Shown in pieces: positions 55,174 to 64,000 of a stretch of DNA of 64,000 bases; positions within the stretch are counted from its first letter, which is position 1, and each line of letters opens with the position of its first letter. Location of the stretch: contig NZ_CP023696.1 in assembly GCF_008704425.1 (NCBI RefSeq), forward strand, positions 6,178,501-6,242,500, written 5' to 3'. The notes below the pieces were generated by a model. It did no database searches. It saw only the letters and a program-made list of their open reading frames with translations, and was not told the origin of the DNA. Origin of the DNA: Streptomyces fradiae ATCC 10745 = DSM 40063 (GTDB lineage: Bacteria; Actinomycetota; Actinomycetes; Streptomycetales; Streptomycetaceae). A program made the translations under genes and the position numbers.

Positions 55174-56958
55174 TCACGCCGTCGTGGCGGCCAGCCAGCC
55201 CCGGTGCATGCCGGCGAAGCGCCCACCGCCCTCCAGCAGCCGCGTCGGGGGCCCGTCCTCCACCACCGCCCCGTCCTCGATCACCAGGACGCGGTCGGCG
55301 ACGGCCACCGTGGACAGGCGGTGCGCGATGATCACCGCGGTGCGCCCGGCCAGGACCCGGGTCAGCGCCTCGTGCACGGCCCGCTCCGAGGAGGTGTCCA
55401 TGCTGGACGTCGCCTCGTCGAGGATCAGCACGCGGGGCGAGGTCAGCATCACCCGTGCCATGGCGATCAGCTGCCGCTGGCCGGCCGACAGGCCCGTGCC
55501 GCGCTTGTGCACGTCGGTGTCGTAGCCGTCCGGCAGCGCGCTGACGAACCCGTGCGCGCCCACCGCCTCCGCGGCGGCCCGGATCTCCGCCCGCGACGCG
55601 TCCGGCCGGCCCAGGGCGATGTTGTCGGCCACCGACCCGGAGAACAGGAACGCCTCCTGCGTGATCATCGAGACGGCGCCGCGCAGCTCCGCGTCGGCCA
55701 GCTCCCGCAGGTCGACCCCGTCCAGCGTGACCCGCCCCGCCGTGGGGTCGTAGAGCCGGGCCACCAGCTTGGCGATGGTGGACTTCCCGGCGCCGGTCGT
55801 ACCCACGAGGGCGACCGTGCGGCCCGGTTCGAGCGCCAGGTCGACGCCCGAGAGGACCGGCCGGGCCGCCTGGCCGTAGCCGAAGTGGACGCCCTCGAAC
55901 CGCACGGCGCCCCGGCCGCCCGGCGGGTCGGCCGGCAGCGCCGCCGGGCGCTCCGGCTCGGCCACCGCCGGATGGCGCACGAACAGCGCGCCGATCTTCT
56001 CCAGCCCGGCCGAGGCCGCCGAGAACGCGTTGGCGAAGCTCGCCAGCTCGTCGATCGGGTCGTACAGCCGGTGCACGTACAGCAGGAACGCCGTGAGCGT
56101 GCCCAGCGCCAGGTGCCCCTGGTCGATGCGGAGCACCCCCAGCGTCAGCAGCCCCACCAGCGACAGGTTGCCGATGAGCTTCACACCGCCGCTGAACACG
56201 GCGCTCACCAGCCCGGCGTCGGCCCGCGCCACCGCGTACCGGGCGTCCAGCCCGTCCAGCCGCCGCGCGTTCGCCTCCTCGCGGCGGAAGGCCTGCACGG
56301 CCCGGACGCCGTTGTACGCCTCGACGGTGTGCTGCACGACGCCCTCGACGGCCGTCCGGGTGCCCCGGTAGGCCCGGCGCGACCGGTGCCGGAACCACCG
56401 CGTCAGCGCGTACAGCGGGACGAACAGCGCGATCACCACCGCCGCCATCGGCTGGTCGAGCCAGAGCATCACGGCGAGGATGCCGACCATCGAGAACAGC
56501 GCGGAGAACAGGCCGTCCAGGCCCATCTCCAGCATCTCCTCGACCGACTCCACGTCGCTCGACAGCCGGGCCACGACCCGGCCCGAGGGGTACGCCTCGT
56601 GGAAGGCCAGCGGCTGCCCCATCACCTGGGCGAACGCCCGGTGCCGCAGCTCGAACAGCAGGTCCTGCGCGATCCGCCCGGAGTAGCGCAGGAAGCAGTA
56701 CTTGACGCTCGCCGTGGCCAGCCCGGTGGCCAGCGCCGCGGCGGTGTAGCCGATCAGCGGCGCCCACCGCCCGTCCACCGCCGCGGGCACCCCGCGGTCG
56801 ATGGCCGCGGCGATCAGCAGCGGCGGCACCAGCCCGCACACGTTCTCCAGCAGCGCCAGCGCCGTGGCCGCCGCCAGCCGCCGCCGCTTCGGCCACAGCA
56901 GCATCCGCAGCAGGGCGTCCCGCCGGGCGCGGGACCGCGCGTCCTCCGAGCCGCTCAT
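55174..56958 (-). CDS. ABC exporter half-transporter, canonical ATPase
   Basis: 594 residues. Six-helix membrane domain then ATPase: Walker A GTTGAGKST, signature LSAGQRQ, Walker B VLILDEATSSMD with the catalytic Glu, and H-loop IIAHRLS. Starts 4 bp inside the end of the neighbouring transporter gene. With that partner it should form a heterodimeric exporter for the aminoglycoside or an acetylated precursor. Corresponds to the Neo9/Neo10 pair. C-terminus ends soon after the ATPase. Confidence 0.9.
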   Translation of the reverse strand: MSGSEDARSRARRDALLRMLLWPKRRRLAAATALALLENVCGLVPPLLIAAAIDRGVPAAVDGRWAPLIGYTAAALATGLATASVKYCFLRYSGRIAQDLLFELRHRAFAQVMGQPLAFHEAYPSGRVVARLSSDVESVEEMLEMGLDGLFSALFSMVGILAVMLWLDQPMAAVVIALFVPLYALTRWFRHRSRRAYRGTRTAVEGVVQHTVEAYNGVRAVQAFRREEANARRLDGLDARYAVARADAGLVSAVFSGGVKLIGNLSLVGLLTLGVLRIDQGHLALGTLTAFLLYVHRLYDPIDELASFANAFSAASAGLEKIGALFVRHPAVAEPERPAALPADPPGGRGAVRFEGVHFGYGQAARPVLSGVDLALEPGRTVALVGTTGAGKSTIAKLVARLYDPTAGRVTLDGVDLRELADAELRGAVSMITQEAFLFSGSVADNIALGRPDASRAEIRAAAEAVGAHGFVSALPDGYDTDVHKRGTGLSAGQRQLIAMARVMLTSPRVLILDEATSSMDTSSERAVHEALTRVLAGRTAVIIAHRLSTVAVADRVLVIEDGAVVEDGPPTRLLEGGGRFAGMHRGWLAATTA

Positions 56959-58946
56959 CCCGGCCGCCCCCTTCCCGCCATGCCGTCCTCCGCCACCGCC
57001 CTCTCCGCGGGCACCTGCGCCTCCGCCGGCGCCTCCGCCGGGCCGGGCAACGGCGCCTCCCCGGGGCCGGGCGCCCGCGTCTCCCGCGCCGCGACCGGGA
57101 GCGGGGGCCGGACCAGCAGCCGGTACGCCGGCTCGCGCGCCATCAGCTCCTCGTGCGTGCCCGTGGCGGCGACCCGGCCGCCGGAGAGGAACACCACCTG
57201 GTCGGCCAGGCGCAGCGTGCCGGGCCGGTGCGCGGCCACGACCGTGGTGACCCGGCCGAGCACCCCGCGCAGGGCGGCCTCCACCTCCCGTTCGGTCCGT
57301 ACGTCCAGCGCCGACAGCGCGTCGTCCAGCACCAGCACCGACGGTCCGGGCAGGATGGCCCGCGCCAGCGCCAGCCGCTGCCGCTGGCCGCCCGAGAGCC
57401 CGAGGCCCTCCTCGCCGATCACGGTGGACAGCCCCTCGGGCAGCGCCGCGACGAACTCGTCCGCCCGCACCGTCCGCAGCGCCTCCCAGACGGCGCCGTC
57501 GGGCACCCCGCCGCCCGGCGCCCGCCCGGCCCCCGTCCCGGCCCCGGCGTCCGCCCCCGGCGCCCCGCCGGAGCCCCCGGCCCCGCCGCCGTCCGCCGGC
57601 CGGGCCCCCGCGTCCCGCGCGCCGGGCGCCTCCGCGTCCCGCACGCCCAGCGTCACGTTGTCCCGGACCGTGCCCGAGAAGAGCACCGGATCGTCGAACG
57701 CGTTGCACACCGCCGACCGCAGGTCGGCCAGGGCCGTCTCGCGCAGGTCCACCCCGTCCAGGGTGATCCGCCCGGACGTCGGGTCGTCCAGCCGCGACAG
57801 CAGCGACAGCAGCGTGCTCTTGCCGGACCCGGTCGCCCCGGCCACGGCCACCGTGCTGCCCGCCCGGATCGTCAGGTCGACGCCCCGCAGCGCCGCCGCG
57901 CGGCCACCGGGGTAGGCGTAGTGCACGCCCTCCAGGCGGATCTCGCCGCGCACCGGCGACGGCAGGGGGCGCGGCCGGGCCGGGTCCGCCACCGTCACCG
58001 GCTCGTCCCGCACCTGCCAGTACCGGTCGGCCGCGGCGGCGGCCGTCGAGGCGTCCGCCGTCAGCCAGCCCAGCGTGTCCGCCGGCCAGCGCAGATGGGT
58101 GGCCACCGTCACCGCCGCCATCAGCGTGCCCAGCGACAGCGCCCCGGTGGCGACGCCGTACCCGCCGTACCCGATCATCGCCACGATCGCCAGGTCCGGC
58201 AGCGCCGTGATGACCCACCACAGGGCCGCCGTGTACGAGAGCTTGCGCAGCTCCAGGACGCGCAGCCGGCGCGCCTGCCCGGTGAAGCGGCGCACCGTCT
58301 CCGGCGCCCGCCCGAACACCTTCAGCACCCGTACGCCGAGCACCGACTCCTCCACCGTGGTGGACAGGTCGCCCCCCACCTCCTGCGCCGCCCGCGCCAC
58401 CACCCGGAACCGCTGCTCGAAGACGGTGGTCGCGACCACCATCGGCGTGTACGCGAGGAACACGACCAGCGCGAGCGCCGGCGCCAGCCACGCCAGGACG
58501 ACCAGGCCGACGGCGAGCGCCGCCACGTTCACCACCAGATAGATGGCGGAGAACGCGACGAACCGGCCGATCTCCGTGATGTCGGACACCGTCCTGGACA
58601 GCAGCTGGCCGGACTGCCAGCGGGCGTGGAACGACAGCGGGAGGCGCTGGATGTGCGCGGCCACGTCCGCCCGCATCGCCGTCTCCAGGCGGGTCGCCGG
58701 ACGGATGACGAGCAGCCGCCGGGCCCCCAGCAGCACGGCCTCGGCGACGCCGAGCAGGGCGAAGGCGCCGATGAACCACGGCAGGGCGGAGAAGTCCCGC
58801 TCCGCGACCGGCCCGTCGACCAGCCGCTGGAGCACCAGCGGCATGGCCAGGCCCGCGAGCATCGACCCGAAGGCCGCCCCGCACGCCCCCGCCATCAGCG
58901 CCCGGTGCGGGCGCAGATACGGCGCACAGCGCCGCAGCGACGTCAC
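56955..58946 (-). CDS. ABC exporter half-transporter, degenerate ATPase with loop insertion
   Basis: 663 residues, GTG start overlapping the neoM stop (GTGA). Six-helix membrane domain, Walker [10 protein letters not shown], signature LSGGQRQ, but Walker [13 protein letters not shown] has Asp where the catalytic Glu normally is, so this is the degenerate half of an asymmetric pair. Between the Q loop and the signature is an extra 45-residue Gly/Ala/Pro stretch ([20 protein letters not shown] and onward), unusual for ABC ATPases. The C-terminus also has a Pro/Ala-rich tail of about 45 residues. Confidence 0.9.
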   Translation of the reverse strand: MTSLRRCAPYLRPHRALMAGACGAAFGSMLAGLAMPLVLQRLVDGPVAERDFSALPWFIGAFALLGVAEAVLLGARRLLVIRPATRLETAMRADVAAHIQRLPLSFHARWQSGQLLSRTVSDITEIGRFVAFSAIYLVVNVAALAVGLVVLAWLAPALALVVFLAYTPMVVATTVFEQRFRVVARAAQEVGGDLSTTVEESVLGVRVLKVFGRAPETVRRFTGQARRLRVLELRKLSYTAALWWVITALPDLAIVAMIGYGGYGVATGALSLGTLMAAVTVATHLRWPADTLGWLTADASTAAAAADRYWQVRDEPVTVADPARPRPLPSPVRGEIRLEGVHYAYPGGRAAALRGVDLTIRAGSTVAVAGATGSGKSTLLSLLSRLDDPTSGRITLDGVDLRETALADLRSAVCNAFDDPVLFSGTVRDNVTLGVRDAEAPGARDAGARPADGGGAGGSGGAPGADAGAGTGAGRAPGGGVPDGAVWEALRTVRADEFVAALPEGLSTVIGEEGLGLSGGQRQRLALARAILPGPSVLVLDDALSALDVRTEREVEAALRGVLGRVTTVVAAHRPGTLRLADQVVFLSGGRVAATGTHEELMAREPAYRLLVRPPLPVAARETRAPGPGEAPLPGPAEAPAEAQVPAERAVAEDGMAGRGRPG

Positions 58947-60208
58947 GGCGCCCACCCGGCACCCCCTCCGGACGCCCGGCCGACGGCCAGCCGGTAGTGC
59001 TCCAGCGCCCGCTCGACGGTGTCCGCGCCGTACCGGCCCAGCAGGTCGGGAACGGCCGCCGCGACCGTCTTGCGGTGCCGTTCGGCGTCCGTGACCGCGT
59101 CGCCGGCGGCGCGGGTCAGCGCCGCCACGTCGCCCCGCGGGACGAGCAGGGAGGGCGTGACCGAGCCGACCGTGTCGCGCAGCCCGCCGACCGCGTAGCC
59201 CGCGACGGGCGTGCCGCACACCATGGCCTCCAGCGCGCTGCCGCCCAGCTCCTCGTGGGCGGACGGCATGACGAGGACGTCCAGCGCCGTCATCACGGAC
59301 GGCACGGCGTCATGGGGCAGGAAACCGGTGAACACGAACCGGTCCGCGAGCCCCGCCGCCTCGACCGCCTCCCGCATCCGCTCCCGCTGCGGCCCGTCGC
59401 CCACCACGGCGAACACCGCCCCCGGGGCGCCCGACCCGGCGTCCCACCGCTCCGCCATCGCGACGAAGTCCCGCCACCCCTTCTCGTGCGCGACCCGGCC
59501 GACCCAGCCCACCACCGGCCGCCCGGCGGGCACGCCGAGCGACCGCACGTACTCCTCGGCCTCCGGCCGCGCCACCGGCCGCACGTCGCCGACCGAGTCG
59601 GGCAGCACGTCCACCAGGGCCCGGTCGAGCGGCAGCAGCCGCGCCACCGTGTCCGCGGTGCGCGAGGTCAGCGTCGACACCCGGCGCGCCCGCCGCAGCG
59701 CGTACCGCTCGGCCGCCGCCACCAGCCGGTGCTGGAGCCGGTCGAAGCGGGACATCGGCTCGTACGAGGCCAGCCGCGAGCAGTGCAGGGTGAGGCAGTA
59801 CGGCGCGCCGACCAGACGCGAGACGAGCGGCCCGGCGAGCAGCGCCCAGAGCTGGCCGTCCGCGTGGACGTGCACCAGGTCGGGCCTCCAGGTGCGGCGC
59901 AGCGGCGCACAGGCCGTCAGCACCGCGGCGAGCCACGCCTGGTTGAGCCCCACGAGGCCGGTCAGTTCGGAGCGCAGCCGGGGCAGCGGCGCCCGGGTGA
60001 CCCGGACCCGGAGGCCGGGCCGGTCGACGCGCTCCCTGGGCAGGCCGGGGAACCCGACGGTCATGACGAGCTGCTCCACGCCGCGGTCGGCCAGTTCCCG
60101 CGAGAGGCGGAGGATCTGCACCTGCATGCCCCCGACGGCGTCGAACTCCGCGGGCCAGGCGGTGACGCAGTCGTGGTGGAAGAAGGGGGTGAGCCGCAGC
60201 ACACGCAC
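58943..60208 (-). CDS. neoM: Glycosyltransferase NeoM (2-DOS N-acetylglucosaminyltransferase)
   Basis: 421 residues, GT4. Begins [21 protein letters not shown] with the acceptor-side loop VGGMQVQ, and has the donor motif [28 protein letters not shown] (E-x7-E). BtrM/NeoM joins N-acetylglucosamine to 2-DOS, giving 2'-N-acetylparomamine. GTG 60208 is preferred because GGAG lies six bases upstream; the longer frame has an unconserved N-terminus. Also Neo8. Confidence 0.87.
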   Translation of the reverse strand: MRVLRLTPFFHHDCVTAWPAEFDAVGGMQVQILRLSRELADRGVEQLVMTVGFPGLPRERVDRPGLRVRVTRAPLPRLRSELTGLVGLNQAWLAAVLTACAPLRRTWRPDLVHVHADGQLWALLAGPLVSRLVGAPYCLTLHCSRLASYEPMSRFDRLQHRLVAAAERYALRRARRVSTLTSRTADTVARLLPLDRALVDVLPDSVGDVRPVARPEAEEYVRSLGVPAGRPVVGWVGRVAHEKGWRDFVAMAERWDAGSGAPGAVFAVVGDGPQRERMREAVEAAGLADRFVFTGFLPHDAVPSVMTALDVLVMPSAHEELGGSALEAMVCGTPVAGYAVGGLRDTVGSVTPSLLVPRGDVAALTRAAGDAVTDAERHRKTVAAAVPDLLGRYGADTVERALEHYRLAVGRASGGGAGWAP

Positions 60209-60275
60209 GGGGGACTCCACGGGGAGAGGACGGCGATGGGCGGGGTGCGGGGCGGTTGCCGGCACGGCCCGGCGC

Positions 60276-60329
60276 GGGGCCGTGCGGCCGGCGCGCGGGG
60301 GCGGGCCGAGGGGCCGTGCGGCCGGCGCG
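60276..60329. repeat. 20 bp direct repeat between neoM and neoC
   Basis: GGGGCCGTGCGGCCGGCGCG at 60276-60295 and again at 60310-60329. The unit itself contains a GGCCG/CGGCC dyad. Lies just past the neoC stop, so could be attenuator or slippage DNA. Confidence 0.75.
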
Positions 60330-60354
60330 GGGCCGGTGGCGCGGGGCGGGGCGG

Positions 60355-61647
60355 TTACGGCACGGGTCCGGCCGCCGCGGGCGCGGTCGGGGCGGGTCCG
60401 CTCGGCAGGGGGGCCGCCGCCGCGGGTCCGGCCGGCACGGGCCCCGGCGTCGCCGGTACCGCCGCCTCCGGTCCGTCCGGTACGGGGCCCGTGCGCGCCG
60501 CCGCCGGCTCGGCGGCCCCGCCCCCGGCCCCGCCGCGGGCGGCCGACTCGTCGACGACCTCCTCCAGCAGCGCCAGGGGCACGGGTACGAGCGGCATGGT
60601 GCCGGTGTGCAGCACCTCGCCCGGCGCGGAGAGCAGCACCATCGGGGTGTGGCCGGGCGGGCTGTCGAGGTAGCCGCGCTTGTTGTCGTACGCCAGCCAG
60701 TTCTTGACGAGCGCGGTGTCGACGTGGTCCGGCACCGCGGGCTCCACCCCGGCGGCGGCGACCAGTTCGCGGTGGAGGGCGACGAGCCCCGCGTCGGCGT
60801 GGCCGAGGCGTCGGGACACCTCCGCTGCGAGGGTCATGCCCACGGCGACTCCCGCGCCGTGGGCGACCGCGCCGCGGGACGCGTGCTCGATGGCGTGTCC
60901 CGCGGTGTGCCCGTACTCCAGGACGAGGCCGGAGCGCCGCTCGTGCTTGTCGCCGCTGGTGACGTCGGCCTTGGCGGCCAGGCTCTCGGCGATGATCCAG
61001 CGCATGGTCTCGTCGTCGTAGCGGGTGTCGGGCCGCAGCGCGCCGGCCAGCCGGTCGAGCATGGCGGGCCGGATGGCCAGGGCGTTCTTGACGACCTCGC
61101 CCATTCCGGACCGTATCTCGCGGGGCGGCAGCGTGCGCAGCGCCGCCGTGTCCGCGAGGACCTCGACGGGCTGGTAGAAGGTCCCGGCCAGGTTCTTGCC
61201 GAAGGTGGTGTTGACGGCCTGCTTGAGCGAGAGGACCGAGTCCAGCATGGCGACCACGGTGGTGGGCACGTGGACGAGGCGGATGCCGCGGAAGAGCAGC
61301 GAGGCCATCAGTCCGGCGATGTTCCCGGTGACCCCGCCGCCGAGGGCGACGACGACGGAGCGGCGGTCCGCGCCCCGTCCGAGCGCCTGCTCGGCGAGGG
61401 CGGAGACGGTGGCGAGGGTCTTGTGGACCTCTCCCACCTCGTGGGTGAGGAGGTGGGACGGCCCGGCCTCCTTGTCGATGTGGGCGGTGAGCGCGGCTCC
61501 GTAGAGCTCGGCGACGGTGGTGTCGGCCACCACCAGGTAGCTGCTGGCTTCGAGGGCGGCGAGGCGCGCGACGACGTCCTCGGCGCAGTCGGTGCCCAGT
61601 CGGTAGGGGAATGACGCGTCTTCCATCGCGATGCGGGTGGTCTGCAT
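60355..61647 (-). CDS. neoC: 2-deoxy-scyllo-inosose synthase
   Basis: 430 residues. Converts glucose-6-phosphate to 2-deoxy-scyllo-inosose, the first step to 2-DOS. Related to dehydroquinate synthase: NAD site [22 protein letters not shown] in pattern (starts [11 protein letters not shown]), metal/base region [13 protein letters not shown], and [16 protein letters not shown]. The [15 protein letters not shown]-terminus and ALAI after KN are typical of DOI synthases. ATG 61647 has GGGAAG upstream. The last 65 residues are Pro/Ala repeats. Also Neo7. Confidence 0.95.
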   Translation of the reverse strand: MQTTRIAMEDASFPYRLGTDCAEDVVARLAALEASSYLVVADTTVAELYGAALTAHIDKEAGPSHLLTHEVGEVHKTLATVSALAEQALGRGADRRSVVVALGGGVTGNIAGLMASLLFRGIRLVHVPTTVVAMLDSVLSLKQAVNTTFGKNLAGTFYQPVEVLADTAALRTLPPREIRSGMGEVVKNALAIRPAMLDRLAGALRPDTRYDDETMRWIIAESLAAKADVTSGDKHERRSGLVLEYGHTAGHAIEHASRGAVAHGAGVAVGMTLAAEVSRRLGHADAGLVALHRELVAAAGVEPAVPDHVDTALVKNWLAYDNKRGYLDSPPGHTPMVLLSAPGEVLHTGTMPLVPVPLALLEEVVDESAARGGAGGGAAEPAAARTGPVPDGPEAAVPATPGPVPAGPAAAAPLPSGPAPTAPAAAGPVP

Positions 61648-61817
61648 GATGCTTCCCGGTCCTCCGGGGGTTCGCTGGGCTGGGGTCGGGGTGGCGGCCG
61701 GGGCACGGCCGGGGCCCGGTGCCGTGCCTGATGACGGTGCGGGTGCGGCTGCGGGTGGGGCTGCGGGCGCGGGGGCCGAGGGCGGGGCCGGGGCGGGGGC
61801 GCGGTGCTCCGGGGCGG

Positions 61818-63170
<1,353 letters not shown>

Positions 63171-64000
63171 TCAGGCCCGGAGGTTGAAGTAGGAGCGGGT
63201 GTTGCCGTCGGCGCGGCGCAGCGCCACGTCCAGGGCCTTGGCGTAGTCGTCGAGCGCGAATTCGTGGCTGAGCAGGGCGTCCACGTCGACGGCGCCGGAG
63301 GCCAGGACGTCGACCGCCTCCTCGAAGCGGGTGCCGGGGCCCATGGACGCCCGGACGGTGAGCACCTTGAGCACGATGTGGTGCGGGGCCATCACCGCGG
63401 CCTCCTCGATGCGGTAGCCGACCAGGCCGACGCGTCCGCCGGGGCGGACGGCCTCCACCGCCTCCTGCACCGCCGTGGGGTAGCCGGACGCCTCCAGGAC
63501 GACGTCCGGCACCGCCGCGGGGTCGGAGCGGGTCAGCTCGACCAGCGCGCCCGGATCGCCGCCGACCGCGGCGGGCACGCCCAGGGCGAGGGCGGCGGCG
63601 CGGCGCTCGGGCACCGGCTCGGCCACCGCCGTGACGGTGCCGCCCCGCAGCCGCACCGCCTGCACGAGGAGCAGCCCGATGCCGCCGGCGCCCATGACGG
63701 CCACCTTCTCGCCGGGGGTGACGCCGAGCCGGTCCACCGCGTTGAGCGCGACCGCCAGCGGCTCGACCTGGCAGGCGGTACGCAGCGGCAGCGTGTCGGG
63801 CAGCGGACGCAGGTTGGCGACGGGGACGGTCATGTACTCGGCGCAGGCGCCGTCGCGGGTGAAGCCCAGCTCCCCGAGGTCCTCGCAGAGCGTCGGGGTG
63901 CCGGCCGCGCAGTGCGCGCAGGTGCCGCAGGAGCAGGTCAGGTCGCCGACCACGTTGCGGCCGACCAGGTCGGCGCCGCGCGGGCCGTTGACGTCCACCA
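63171..64000 (-). CDS. neoE: 2-deoxy-scyllo-inosamine dehydrogenase, N-terminus cut by window edge
   Basis: At least 276 residues in frame to the window edge; about 60-70 N-terminal residues should lie beyond. Medium-chain Zn alcohol dehydrogenase: structural zinc cysteines in [20 protein letters not shown], Rossmann motif [17 protein letters not shown]. It oxidises 2-deoxy-scyllo-inosamine so that the aminotransferase can act a second time. The M near the right edge (MDVNGPRG) is probably internal. Also Neo5, and NeoA in some databases. Confidence 0.88.
   Translation of the reverse strand, partial: VDVNGPRGADLVGRNVVGDLTCSCGTCAHCAAGTPTLCEDLGELGFTRDGACAEYMTVPVANLRPLPDTLPLRTACQVEPLAVALNAVDRLGVTPGEKVAVMGAGGIGLLLVQAVRLRGGTVTAVAEPVPERRAAALALGVPAAVGGDPGALVELTRSDPAAVPDVVLEASGYPTAVQEAVEAVRPGGRVGLVGYRIEEAAVMAPHHIVLKVLTVRASMGPGTRFEEAVDVLASGAVDVDALLSHEFALDDYAKALDVALRRADGNTRSYFNLRA

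Noticed and set aside
53340-55226. N-terminal extension of NeoQ through the Asp/His/Tyr repeats
   Set aside because: A good ribosome site sits right before ATG 54965 and the upstream part is low-complexity without family similarity; kept only as a question.

Overview
The window is high-GC actinomycete DNA: nearly every codon ends in G or C, GTG starts are frequent, and the gene families are typical of Streptomyces. Two regions are specialised metabolism, a light-type carotenoid cluster at the left end and a 2-deoxystreptamine (2-DOS) aminoglycoside cluster at the right end. The aminoglycoside cluster has the gene set expected for a neomycin or paromomycin-type antibiotic. From memory, its acetyltransferase closely resembles AAC(3)-VIII of Streptomyces fradiae, so I infer a neomycin-group producer such as S. 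fradiae or a close relative.

Left end (1-11 kb). crtY (cut by the edge), crtT and crtU run rightward. They meet a leftward operon crtE-crtI-crtB plus a Rieske protein, in which every junction overlaps. phr (photolyase) and an SDR gene lie upstream on the same strand. Together these make an aromatic carotenoid of the isorenieratene type plus light-dependent DNA repair. Next is a conservon, cvnA-B-C-D with a GAF gene (11.3-15.8 kb), then an acyl-CoA dehydrogenase-like gene that lacks both usual catalytic glutamates.

Middle (17.6-40.5 kb). Two identical tRNA-Pro(GGG) genes, 22.8 kb apart in direct orientation, bracket this stretch. Just after the first copy is a decayed patch: a small unknown gene, a secreted HNH nuclease with a tightly coupled small gene, a PEBP gene whose expected start codon reads ACG, and an AraC regulator broken by an internal deletion and frameshift. 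After it come a lipoprotein peptidase, htpX-pspAB, a SHOCT membrane protein, an MFS exporter, a 2OG-Fe oxygenase, a small membrane protein, dnaK with a STAS gene, a monomeric isocitrate dehydrogenase, a LysR regulator, a streptogrisin C-like protease, DUF488 and DUF309 genes, and a large AAA ATPase with no DNA-binding domain.

Right end (40.8-64 kb). aac(3) begins directly after the second tRNA-Pro. The remaining genes run leftward except one. DOI synthase, DOI aminotransferase and DOIA dehydrogenase make 2-DOS. NeoM and the PIG-L deacetylase NeoD give paromamine; NeoQ and NeoB aminate it to neamine. NeoL and NeoP add ribose, NeoF adds the fourth ring, and the radical SAM protein NeoN (with the expected Cys249) epimerises it. 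A heterodimeric ABC exporter and AAC(3) provide export and resistance. Names follow the Kudo/Eguchi scheme; some databases use other letters for the same S. fradiae genes. Two members have no clear role: a 1292-residue protein with a PEP-synthase/rifampin-phosphotransferase-like front end and an unrecognised 840-residue tail, and an 83-residue acyl-carrier-like protein with no phosphopantetheine serine. These are the best candidates for undescribed biochemistry in this window.

The intergenic DNA carries many short tandem duplications (20-30 bp) and low-complexity leaders, and several strong stem-loop terminators separate convergent genes.
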